Assembly (NCBI GenBank): GCA_020054095.1
Contig: JAGVMA010000007.1
Location: 1-64,000 of the forward strand
Length of the DNA: 64,000 bases
Reading direction: 5' to 3'
DNA from: Bacteroidia bacterium
GTDB lineage: Bacteria; Bacteroidota; Bacteroidia; JADZBD01
In this document: piece after piece, positions 54,963 through 63,017 of the stretch
Numbering within the stretch: position 1 is the stretch's first letter
Layout of the letters: each line of letters opens with the position of its first letter
Program-made: the position numbers and the translations under genes
Notes under the pieces: generated by a model
What the model saw: the letters and a program-made list of their open reading frames with translations, nothing else
What the model was told of the DNA's origin: nothing
Databases searched by the model: none

Positions 54963-54970
54963 TAACTTTG
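54963..54970 (+). promoter_or_regulatory. -7 box TAACTTTG four bases before an ATG
   Basis: An exact TAnnTTTG match ends four bases before the ATG at 54975. The predicted transcription start coincides with the first bases of the gene, suggesting a leaderless mRNA, as at 43942-43954. Confidence 0.4.
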
Positions 54971-54974
54971 CGGC

Positions 54975-56519
54975 ATGCAAGCACTATTTAAGTCGCGCTT
55001 TTTTTATGCCTTATCTTTTATTGAAGGTGGCGCAGTTATGGCTGCCGAATTAATGGGCGCAAAAATGATGGCACCTTATTTTGGTTCATCACTTTATGTG
55101 TGGGCATCTGTTTTGGCTGTAACCCTTGGCGGACTTGCTTTTGGCTATTTTGCCGGTGGTGTGCTTTCGCAAAAAAGTAAAAATCCGCTTTCACTTTTTT
55201 GGGTGCTGCTTTTAGCTGCAATTTTTGTTTTACTAATGCCTTTTATTTCTAAAACAGCATTTATGGTAGTTGGCGAAAAAGCATTGCTGCCTTCCATCAT
55301 TTTTAGTTCGGTAGTTTTTTTATTGCCACCTGTTTTTTTTATGGGCATGGTTTCGCCCTTAATTATTTCAAATATTGCTAACGATATAAACCAAGTGGGA
55401 AGAGCATCGGGCAATGTTTATGCTATTTCTACCCTTGGCGGAATTACTGCTACATTCCTCACCGGATTTTACATTATTCCACATTTTGGATTAACCATAC
55501 CTTGCATTTTCACAGGCATTATTTTAGGCATTATCCCCGCTACCATTATTGCGAAAAAATATTTCTTCGGAACCACTTTGTTTTTCTTAATTACTGCTTG
55601 GTCGTTTTACAAAGCACTTACTTATGATATGCAGCCGGGTATAAAAATCCCGTATATGAGTGAAGGCCTTCTTGGCCAAGTGATGGTTGCCGATTATCCT
55701 AATTTTAATATAGATGGAACTACGGCAGAAGGAACTAACCGTATTTTATTTGTAAACCGTATTACACAAGCACAAATTAACGACCGTGTAGATAGCATGA
55801 AACATTTTAACTATGTTGATTTTATTATGCGCGCCTGCACGTATTTGCCGGATGAAAGCAAAACATTGGTTTGCGGTTTGGGTGGCGGCAGTTTACCTAA
55901 TCAGCTTATAAAAAATGGCTACAGCGTGGATGTGTGTGAGTTAGATGAACGAATTTACGATGTGGCAAAAAAATATTTCTCTCTAAATCCTAATGTGAAT
56001 GTAACCATTGATGATGCACGACATTTTATTCGCACACATCGGCAAAATAAGTATAACCTCATTGTGCTCGATATGTTCAAAGGCGAAGAAAATCCGAGCC
56101 ACTGTTTTACTACCGAGGCGTTAGCCGAATTAAAAACCATGCTCGCATCCACAGGCTTACTTGTTATAAACGGAAATGGTTTTATAAACGGAGAAAAAGG
56201 AAAGGGAACACGATCAATAATCGCCACGCTAAAAAATGCAGGTTTTAATGTTATGGTATCGCCTACTGATGAAGACGAGGCATACCGCAATTTGGAGATA
56301 TGGGCTACACCAAATCATTTAGTTAAGTATTTGCTTCCGCGAGATATTGAACTGCTTAATCCGGATGATTATAATTTGGCTGATGCCACCATTTTTACTG
56401 ACGATAAGCCACAGATGGATAAATTGAACTTAGCAGCTTATGTAGAATGGCGAAAAAACAGCATAAATTACTTTGTAAACGAAATGCAGCGAGGGCGAAA
56501 TTTTCCGGTATTTAAATAA
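54975..56519 (+). CDS. Fused membrane/spermidine synthase-like protein
   Basis: A 514-residue protein. The N-terminal half has about eight transmembrane segments (GGAVMAAELMGAKMMAPYFGSS, GMVSPLIISN), and the C-terminal half (about 290-490) is a methyltransferase-fold spermidine synthase domain with CGLGGGSLPNQLIKNGYSVDV, CELDERIYDVAKKYF and VLDMFKGEENPSH. This fusion is recurrent in bacteria; whether it makes a polyamine or an analogue is not settled. It starts beside a -7 box that may give a leaderless transcript. Confidence 0.86.
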   Translation: MQALFKSRFFYALSFIEGGAVMAAELMGAKMMAPYFGSSLYVWASVLAVTLGGLAFGYFAGGVLSQKSKNPLSLFWVLLLAAIFVLLMPFISKTAFMVVGEKALLPSIIFSSVVFLLPPVFFMGMVSPLIISNIANDINQVGRASGNVYAISTLGGITATFLTGFYIIPHFGLTIPCIFTGIILGIIPATIIAKKYFFGTTLFFLITAWSFYKALTYDMQPGIKIPYMSEGLLGQVMVADYPNFNIDGTTAEGTNRILFVNRITQAQINDRVDSMKHFNYVDFIMRACTYLPDESKTLVCGLGGGSLPNQLIKNGYSVDVCELDERIYDVAKKYFSLNPNVNVTIDDARHFIRTHRQNKYNLIVLDMFKGEENPSHCFTTEALAELKTMLASTGLLVINGNGFINGEKGKGTRSIIATLKNAGFNVMVSPTDEDEAYRNLEIWATPNHLVKYLLPRDIELLNPDDYNLADATIFTDDKPQMDKLNLAAYVEWRKNSINYFVNEMQRGRNFPVFK

Positions 56520-56567
56520 AATATTCTCACTTTTTGTTCGTCATCATTAGTAAGAACAGTTAATAAG

Positions 56568-57167
56568 ATGAACACCATAGTGATAAAACAAACACCAATA
56601 CAAATGCTGCAAGAGCAGAACAGGGTTATTGAACAAAAATTAGCTGAAGAACGCACTCGCTTACTCGATTTTATTCGTAAAAACATACCTAACCGCGATG
56701 ATGCCGAAGATGTTTTGCAGGATGTATTTTACCAATTTACAGAAACAACCCGCTCACTCATCCCTATCGAGAAAGTGAGTAACTGGCTTTTTACCGTTGC
56801 CCGCAACAAAATAACCGATCGCTACCGCAAGAAAAAACCTGAACTATTAGATAGCATAAAAACCGGATTAGGTAGTGATGAAGGCGGTGAGCCACTTTTC
56901 TTAACCGATATTTTACCGGCCGAAAACGATTCGCCTGAAACCAGAAATTTGAGAAAACTAATTGTAAGTAAGTTGCAAGAATCCCTACTTGAATTGCCTG
57001 CCGAACAACGCGATGTTTTTGTGAAGCACGAATTAGAGGATAAAACATTTAAAGAAATTGCAGAAGAAACAGGCGTACAAGTAAATACACTTTTATCGCG
57101 CAAGCGCTATGCAGTTCAGCTTTTGCAAAAAAGACTACGCAGTTTATATGAACAATTAAACGACTAA
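56568..57167 (+). CDS. RNA polymerase ECF-type sigma factor
   Basis: A 199-residue sigma-70 family protein. Region 2 is LLDFIRKNIPNRDDAEDVLQDVFYQF with the WLFTVARNKITDRYRK -10-binding part; region 4 is LLELPAEQRDVFVKHELEDKTFKEIAEETGVQVNTLLSRKRYA. A linker of about 40 residues separates them. It is followed four bases later by a small membrane protein (57172), which may be a regulator or target. No recognisable anti-sigma factor is present. Confidence 0.9.
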   Translation: MNTIVIKQTPIQMLQEQNRVIEQKLAEERTRLLDFIRKNIPNRDDAEDVLQDVFYQFTETTRSLIPIEKVSNWLFTVARNKITDRYRKKKPELLDSIKTGLGSDEGGEPLFLTDILPAENDSPETRNLRKLIVSKLQESLLELPAEQRDVFVKHELEDKTFKEIAEETGVQVNTLLSRKRYAVQLLQKRLRSLYEQLND

Positions 57168-57171
57168 AAAA

Positions 57172-57465
57172 ATGAACAGTAAAAAAATAGTTAAAGGAAT
57201 ACTATTAGGTGCCTGTGCCGTGGCAGGCGCTTTTCTTTTCGCGCTGCTTTTCCAGTATTTGTGGAATTGGTTAATGCCGGCCATTTTTGGGTTAACGGTA
57301 ATTACCTATTGGCAAGCTGTGGGGCTTCTGGTTTTATCTAAAATAATTTTCGGAGGCATGAAATTTAAAAGCCGAAATAAGAATTGTTATCCAAGCCACC
57401 ATAATTTATCTGACGAAGAAAAGGAAAAACTAAAAGAGCATTTTAAAAACAAATGCGGCTGGTAA
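57172..57465 (+). CDS. Small two-helix membrane protein in an operon with the sigma factor
   Basis: A 97-residue protein with two hydrophobic segments (about 8-32 and 38-60) followed by a charged cytoplasmic tail that ends SDEEKEKLKEHFKNKCGW, containing a cysteine close to the C-terminus. It is four bases downstream of the ECF sigma gene and ends before a terminator at 57486. This layout is usual for Bacteroidota sigma factors with small membrane partners. Role as an anti-sigma-like or output protein is an inference. Confidence 0.7.
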   Translation: MNSKKIVKGILLGACAVAGAFLFALLFQYLWNWLMPAIFGLTVITYWQAVGLLVLSKIIFGGMKFKSRNKNCYPSHHNLSDEEKEKLKEHFKNKCGW

Positions 57466-57485
57466 ACTAAGTTTATTATTACTTT

Positions 57486-57520
57486 AAACGCACCAAAATA
57501 TTTTGGTACGTTTCTTCTTT
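57486..57520 (+). terminator. Rho-independent terminator after the sigma factor operon
   Basis: AAACG.ACCAAAAT (57486-57499) is complementary to ATTTTGGT.CGTTT (57500-57513) with one mismatch, followed by TTTCTTCTTT. It closes the sigma factor/small membrane protein transcript. Confidence 0.7.
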
Positions 57521-57529
57521 ATAAATCAT

Positions 57530-57537
57530 TAGTTTTG
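57530..57537 (+). promoter_or_regulatory. Bacteroidota -7 box TAGTTTTG
   Basis: An exact TAnnTTTG match 25 bases before the ATG of the lipoprotein gene at 57563. Confidence 0.45.
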
Positions 57538-57562
57538 TGCATCAAAAAGTAATAAACAAACA

Positions 57563-58369
57563 ATGAAAAAATATTTTCTCTATTCTGTGATTGCATCGCT
57601 AACAATAGCCGCATGCGGCACTGCCGATACAAGCACTAAAACAAACGATACATTAAAACTTGTATTTAACCCCGAAAGTGGCAAAGGAATTAAAATGAAT
57701 TATGAATTTACGGTTAACTCTGTTTCGCAAAATAATAAACTGCATTTTACCCTCCAAATGACAGGCGTAACCACAAAAAAATCGGACAACGAAATAGGAC
57801 TTGACATTACAAACAACAATTCGCTTGTTGACGGAAATGTGAACGGAAAAGAAATAAGCTACAAAGCAAACGACAGCATACCATCAGATATCAAAATGGT
57901 AACTACATCTGTTTTTTCTTTAAACGGTAAAATTTTTAATTCGGTTTACAATTCACGACTTGAAAAATTAGAAGAAAAATTGCAATCAGATACTGCAGCT
58001 AATTCAGACCCTGTTGAAAATAAAATGCAGTTTTTTATCGTTTACCCCGATTCTGCAATAAAAATTGGCGATAATTGGAAAAAGCAATTTCAAATAAAAA
58101 GTGGTAATAAAATGAATTGCGATGCTACTTATACCCTAAAATCAATTACCGATGGAAAAGCAACAATTGATTTATCAGGAAAATTAGATGGTAATGGTGA
58201 AACTTTTGGACACGAATTTAAAATTGATGGCAATTTAACCGGAACAATAATAGTGGAAGTAGCAACCGGCTGGCCAATTGAAACAAATATTAAACAAAAT
58301 TTCAAACTTGACTTAAACGGGCAAATTCTGCCGATGGAATATATCATCAAGCATACCGTTAGTCAATAA
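57563..58369 (+). CDS. Lipoprotein resembling DUF6263 proteins
   Basis: A 268-residue protein with a lipobox (LTIAAC, Cys about residue 18) and a beta-rich mature domain. The plan (lipoprotein signal, NYEFTVNSVSQ, long beta domain, terminal amphipathic strand IEYIIKHTVSQ-like) resembles DUF6263 family proteins, of unknown function. Its end overlaps the convergent T9SS gene by 11 bases. Confidence 0.65.
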   Translation: MKKYFLYSVIASLTIAACGTADTSTKTNDTLKLVFNPESGKGIKMNYEFTVNSVSQNNKLHFTLQMTGVTTKKSDNEIGLDITNNNSLVDGNVNGKEISYKANDSIPSDIKMVTTSVFSLNGKIFNSVYNSRLEKLEEKLQSDTAANSDPVENKMQFFIVYPDSAIKIGDNWKKQFQIKSGNKMNCDATYTLKSITDGKATIDLSGKLDGNGETFGHEFKIDGNLTGTIIVEVATGWPIETNIKQNFKLDLNGQILPMEYIIKHTVSQ

Positions 58370-59654
58370 TTAGTTTGCAGTAACTTTTTTTCTCTTTAGT
58401 ATTTAACTCGAAAAAATACAAGCCGCTTTGTATATTATCAGGCAATTGTTCTATTCTGTTTAGCCCTTCGTTTACAAATATTTTTTTGGCATATATTATA
58501 CTGCCTGTTGTAGTTCGCATAAAAAATACAGCGTCTGTATTGGAGCTTGAATTGTAAAAAATTTCATTTGTGTTTTTAGAAAAAAATAAGCATTCATTCC
58601 TTTTGCTTTTTTCATCGTATATCGCAACTATTGCAGATTCGGATGTCTTGCCGTCATTGTCAATGCATCTAATCTTGTAATAATGAACAGTGCACTCTGG
58701 AAAAGTGCTGGTTGTGTGTGTGTAAAATACTTCCTCATTAGTGTTGCCTGCTGCATTCAATTCCGCAATCTTTTTAAAATTGTATCCATTATCAGATTGG
58801 AGAACTTCAAAATAATCGGTGTTTTGTTCATTTATTGTACTCCATTCTAACTTCACTTCATTATATTTTTTACTTGCATTAAATGATAGAAACTGCAATG
58901 GTAATACACAAGCACCTGTTTGTCCTTTCAAATAAAAATCATCAATTGCCAGCCCATGATCGTTACATGAATTATCTAAATCTTCCCATTTTAAAATTAT
59001 TTCGCTACCGTTAGCAAGCGGAGTAGAAAGCTGAATGCATGCATAAACATTTATTTTGTTTGCAGATAAATTTCCATCAATAGCATTGCCTGATACACAT
59101 GTGCCACTCCCAAAGTTGCATTGTATAGCAGTAAAATCGAGAGATGGAAAAGTAATCCAAGTTCCTGTGGTTAACGATGTAACTGTGGTGCCCGTTTGAT
59201 AGCTAAATACTAATTTGTTCAAATTATTGTTTGCGCTATTGCACGTGCCCCCATTTCCGGTTTGTGCATTCCGCCAATGCTCACCGGTAAACCACACTTC
59301 AAAATAGTCAATAGCTGTTCCTGTATTATTTGTTAACCTAAACCCGAACCTTGAATCGAATGTGCCGGAAGCTCTTGTTCCCAATGCCCTTTCAGTTGAC
59401 AATGCACTGCCGTAACTATATGTATCTCCGCCATTATTACTGCCATCGTCTGCACGGTAGTTTCCATCATTATTGCCTGACGAGCCGGCTTCGCTCATCA
59501 TCCAGCCGGAGGGTAATGTGGCAGATGTGCCGCTGTTAACCAGCGTATTAAAATTTTGATTGTAAATAGTTGCAATGTTCGTATAAGAATATTGCGCCCA
59601 AATTTCAAACGAAAAACAAAAAAAATTCAGTATTAATACAATCAGTTTTATCAC
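58359..59654 (-). CDS. Secreted T9SS type A-like protein
   Basis: A 431-residue protein read from GTG at 59654, with a signal peptide (LNFFCFSFEIWAQ), a jelly-roll-like N-terminal part with repeated Gly/Asn loops (SSGNNDGNYRADDGSNNGG), a fibronectin-like segment (about 255-350, VKLEWSTINEQNTDYFEVLQ), and a C-terminal strand pattern (NRIEQLPDNIQSGLYFFEL, SYCKLIID) that matches the T9SS type A sorting end. The role is probably extracellular. It is convergent with the lipoprotein gene. Confidence 0.78.
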   Translation of the reverse strand: MIKLIVLILNFFCFSFEIWAQYSYTNIATIYNQNFNTLVNSGTSATLPSGWMMSEAGSSGNNDGNYRADDGSNNGGDTYSYGSALSTERALGTRASGTFDSRFGFRLTNNTGTAIDYFEVWFTGEHWRNAQTGNGGTCNSANNNLNKLVFSYQTGTTVTSLTTGTWITFPSLDFTAIQCNFGSGTCVSGNAIDGNLSANKINVYACIQLSTPLANGSEIILKWEDLDNSCNDHGLAIDDFYLKGQTGACVLPLQFLSFNASKKYNEVKLEWSTINEQNTDYFEVLQSDNGYNFKKIAELNAAGNTNEEVFYTHTTSTFPECTVHYYKIRCIDNDGKTSESAIVAIYDEKSKRNECLFFSKNTNEIFYNSSSNTDAVFFMRTTTGSIIYAKKIFVNEGLNRIEQLPDNIQSGLYFFELNTKEKKSYCKLIID

Positions 59655-59721
59655 CCGTCAAACATAAATATTTTTATTACTAATTTATGTGAAGAAAATA
59701 TTATTTTAGTGTGAATTAACT

Positions 59722-61710
59722 ATGCGTATTTTTTCATTCATATTTCTACTTCTTTTATTTGCTGATTCAGCAGCACAAAAAAACTATTTAGATTCTTTGA
59801 AATTATCGGTGAGTAAATTTGATAACGACACAAATAAAGTTATATTGCTATATAAAATCCGAGATATTGAAGTAAATACAAATCCAGATATAGCATTAGC
59901 TTATTCAGATTCTGCATATTTATTGTCAACCAAATTACAATATATCAAAGGTCAGGTTTTTGGCCTTTTAAATTCAGGAGAATATTATCAAAACAGAGCA
60001 GAGTATGGTAAAGCAGCTGATCTTTTATTCAAAGCACTAAAGTTGGCTGACCAAAATGAGTCAAAAAATTTATTGGGATCATGCTATAATAAAATTGCAG
60101 TCTGTTTTTGCTATCAGCAAAAGTTTGAAAAGGGTCTTGAATATTTTTCTCTCGCATTAAAAAATTACGAGCTTTCAAATAATATAAAATCGCAGGGGAT
60201 TATGTATAATAACATTGCATCCACTTACTACTACATTGAGTATTATAAATATCAAAAGACCAATATTATTTCTTTCCCAAATACACTTGAGAATCATCAA
60301 AAAGCGTTAAAAATTTTCGAAAAGCTAAATGATAGTTCACAAATAATGCTTTCCTATTCAAACTTAGGAATGCTTTATAGCGATATGAAAGAATACGATA
60401 AATCTTTAAAATATCTTGGTGTTGCAGCGAAAATTGCTGACGCACTTCATGGCCAACAAGATAAAATTTTTATTATGGGCAACACAGCTCGCACATACAG
60501 GTACATGGAGCAAAATGATAAAGCAATTAGGCTATATGAGCAGAGTTTAGAAATTGCAAAGCAACTCGGTAATACTTCTCTCATTAAGGATCGTTATTAT
60601 GATTTAATGGAAACATACGAGCATTTAGAAAAGTACAAGGAAGCTTTTGACTGGTTTCAAAAATATTATTTATTGTATGATAGCTTGTCAGCTTTTCAAA
60701 GTGCAAAGCAATTAAGCGAGCTGGAGGCAGTTTATCAAAACGAACAAAAACAAAAAGAAATTGAACTACTAAATGAAAAAGATAAAAGCAATAAGATTAT
60801 ACAATATGCATTGGCAGGTGGTACAGTATTACTTTTACTATTTGCTTTGCTTTTATATAACAGGTATCGTTTAAAACAAAAGGCAAATAATATGCTTGAG
60901 CAGCAAAACAACGAAATACACGAACAAAAAAATCTAATTGAAGAAAAAAATAAAGACATTACAGACAGCATAAAATATGCACAAAGAATTCAAAACGCAA
61001 TTCTACCATCACCGGACCAAATAAAAAACCTCTTGCCCCACTGTTTCGTTTTTTTTAAACCCAAGGACATTGTAAGCGGAGATTTTTTTTGGTTCGATAA
61101 ATTTGGCGACAAGGTTTTTTTTGCAGCCGTAGATTGTACAGGCCATGGAGTGCCGGGCGCAATTATGAGTATGCTTGGTTATAACCTGCTAAATCAGTCA
61201 TTAAACGAACATGGATTAAGTAAACCTAATTTAATTTTAAATGCTTTAAATAAAGGTGTTTCAAAAACACTGAGACAAAAATCGGCCGACTATTCCGTAA
61301 ACGATGGAATGGATATTGCGCTTTGTGCCATAGATTTTAATACACTCACGCTTGAATATGCCGGTGCAAATAATTCTCTATATCTAATAAGCAATGGTAA
61401 AATCACCGAAATAAATGCCGATAAAATTGCAATAGGTACTTACGATTCAGGAAAAACAGAAAGCTACACCAATAACGAATTAAAGCTTAATAAAGGCGAT
61501 ACAATTTATGTTTTCACTGATGGTTTTGCCGATCAGTTTGGTGGGCCCAAAGGAAAAAAATTCAAGTACAAGCAATTGCAACAAGTGCTTTTAGATAATG
61601 CCCACTTGCCGGCAGAAGAGCAAAGAAAAAAATTAAATACTATTTTCGGCAATTGGAAAGGTGAACTGGAACAAATAGATGATGTATGTATAATAGGAGT
61701 AAAAATATAA
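59722..61710 (+). CDS. TPR-SpoIIE (PP2C-type) serine phosphatase
   Basis: A 662-residue protein. Signal peptide (LLFADSAAQ), tetratricopeptide repeats (about 25-345), one transmembrane segment (about 355-375, IIQYALAGGTVLLLLFALLLY), a coiled coil, the linker DITDSIKYAQRIQNAILPS, and a SpoIIE phosphatase domain (about 430-660). Metal-binding residues are visible in DIVSGDFFWFD, VDCTGHGVPGAIM, NDGMDIALCAID and VFTDGFADQFGG. It removes phosphate from a serine/threonine target, as SiaA does with SiaC. It could serve the siaB-siaC pair at 14.4 kb (inference). Confidence 0.9.
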   Translation: MRIFSFIFLLLLFADSAAQKNYLDSLKLSVSKFDNDTNKVILLYKIRDIEVNTNPDIALAYSDSAYLLSTKLQYIKGQVFGLLNSGEYYQNRAEYGKAADLLFKALKLADQNESKNLLGSCYNKIAVCFCYQQKFEKGLEYFSLALKNYELSNNIKSQGIMYNNIASTYYYIEYYKYQKTNIISFPNTLENHQKALKIFEKLNDSSQIMLSYSNLGMLYSDMKEYDKSLKYLGVAAKIADALHGQQDKIFIMGNTARTYRYMEQNDKAIRLYEQSLEIAKQLGNTSLIKDRYYDLMETYEHLEKYKEAFDWFQKYYLLYDSLSAFQSAKQLSELEAVYQNEQKQKEIELLNEKDKSNKIIQYALAGGTVLLLLFALLLYNRYRLKQKANNMLEQQNNEIHEQKNLIEEKNKDITDSIKYAQRIQNAILPSPDQIKNLLPHCFVFFKPKDIVSGDFFWFDKFGDKVFFAAVDCTGHGVPGAIMSMLGYNLLNQSLNEHGLSKPNLILNALNKGVSKTLRQKSADYSVNDGMDIALCAIDFNTLTLEYAGANNSLYLISNGKITEINADKIAIGTYDSGKTESYTNNELKLNKGDTIYVFTDGFADQFGGPKGKKFKYKQLQQVLLDNAHLPAEEQRKKLNTIFGNWKGELEQIDDVCIIGVKI

Positions 61711-62333
61711 TTGCAGCAGCCGCTTTAATGATTTATTCATGCGGCACTTATGTTTCAGAAAATAATAACACGAGCCAAAGTGATTCAGTTGTGCTTCAAA
61801 AATCTATGCACGAAATTAATCACGCAACAAACGAACAAGGTAGCCATACTATAGTTTCCAATCAATCTGCAAGACCTGTTACACCTACTGCCGAAGATTT
61901 AGGTAAGCAGATTTATCAGGCATTTATTGCTAATGATACCAGTTTTTACATTAGCTTGCTTCCCACCGTAGATGAAATTAACGCCTTGCTTGATGCAGCA
62001 AAATTAGACGAGAAAGTAAAAGCGCAAAGCAAAACTGATTTTCCTAAAAAACGTAGTGCCGAGCTTTCAAAAACCAGAACCAAATTTGCAGCAGCACGTC
62101 AAGCACTTTTTACTTTGGCTACAGATGGCGCAAACGATATTAGTTTTGTAAAAGTACACGCCCCTTTTGTAACGCTTCCGGCAGGTTTTGAACAGGCGCC
62201 CGAAGTTTTTATCGTTAGTCGCATAGCCGATAAAATTTGGGCAATATTGATAAAAGACTGTATCCACACACCTTCGGGCTGGCGTGCTTCTGGCGAAATT
62301 TCTTTTTATGGCGAGTGGAAAGAGAAGCAATAA
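61686..62333 (+). CDS. Putative lipoprotein overlapping the SpoIIE phosphatase gene
   Basis: A 215-residue protein whose N-terminus MYNRSKNIIAAAALMIYSCG looks like a lipoprotein signal with Cys at about residue 19. The rest is a mixed helical and beta domain (about 70-215: DEINALLDAAKL, KTRTKFAAARQALF, GWRASGEISFYGEW). Its ATG lies 25 bases inside the phosphatase gene, which implies translational coupling. No family is recognised. A role with the phosphatase is inference from coupling. Confidence 0.65.
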   Translation: MYNRSKNIIAAAALMIYSCGTYVSENNNTSQSDSVVLQKSMHEINHATNEQGSHTIVSNQSARPVTPTAEDLGKQIYQAFIANDTSFYISLLPTVDEINALLDAAKLDEKVKAQSKTDFPKKRSAELSKTRTKFAAARQALFTLATDGANDISFVKVHAPFVTLPAGFEQAPEVFIVSRIADKIWAILIKDCIHTPSGWRASGEISFYGEWKEKQ

Positions 62334-62391
62334 GTTCGCTCAAGCCAAATTTTTCGCTTAAACCAGCGTTTTTTTATTACACCATAAATGT

Positions 62392-62399
62392 TATTTTTG
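62392..62399 (+). promoter_or_regulatory. Bacteroidota -7 box TATTTTTG
   Basis: An exact TAnnTTTG match 23 bases before the DUF5606 gene ATG at 62423. Confidence 0.45.
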
Positions 62400-62422
62400 T
62401 GTGAATTAAAAATTAAAGAAAA

Positions 62423-62959
62423 ATGGATTTAACAAAAGTAATTTCAATTTCAGGAATGCCGGGTTTATATAAAGTTTTGGCACAAAGTAAAAACGGATTT
62501 GTTGTAGAATCTTTGCTTGATGGCAAAAGAGCTATGGCATATTCACATTATAAAATCAGTGGTTTAGATGACATTAGCATTTTCACTACAGGTGATGATA
62601 AGCCACTGCGCGATGTTTACAAAAATATATTTGATAAAGAAAAAGGTGGACAAGCCATTCCGCACAAATCAACCGATGATGAATTGCGCAACTATTTTGA
62701 ATCTGCTTTACCGGAATATGATAAAGAGCGTGTGAATATTTCTGATATCCGCAAGGCGATACAGTGGTACAATATTTTACAGAAAACAGATTTGCTTACA
62801 GCCGAACCCGAAAAAACGGATGATGGCATAGATGTAAAATCATTAACCGATGATGGTAAAAAAACAAGTCAGTTGAATATCAAAGACACTAACCAACAAG
62901 TAAAAACAGCAGGAACAAAAGTTAAAACACAAGGCGTTAGAAAAACCGGTACTGCCTAA
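62423..62959 (+). CDS. DUF5606 domain protein
   Basis: A 178-residue cytoplasmic protein with the DUF5606 fold at 1-125 (SISGMPGLYKVLAQSKNGFV, SLLDGKRAMAYSHYKISGL, DDELRNYFESALPEYD), then a low-complexity charged tail (about 130-178, KDTNQQVKTAGTKVKTQG). The family is restricted to Bacteroidota and has no assigned function. It ends 20 bases before a terminator. Confidence 0.88.
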   Translation: MDLTKVISISGMPGLYKVLAQSKNGFVVESLLDGKRAMAYSHYKISGLDDISIFTTGDDKPLRDVYKNIFDKEKGGQAIPHKSTDDELRNYFESALPEYDKERVNISDIRKAIQWYNILQKTDLLTAEPEKTDDGIDVKSLTDDGKKTSQLNIKDTNQQVKTAGTKVKTQGVRKTGTA

Positions 62960-62978
62960 TTTAACATACACACAAAGC

Positions 62979-63006
62979 AAGCCCCGGTTTCTATCGGGGC
63001 TTTTAT
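62979..63006 (+). terminator. Rho-independent terminator after DUF5606
   Basis: AAGCCCCG (62979-62986) pairs perfectly with CGGGGCTT (62995-63002) over an eight-base loop, followed by TTATATTTT. Located 20 bases after the stop. Confidence 0.78.
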
Positions 63007-63017
63007 ATTTTAATTAC

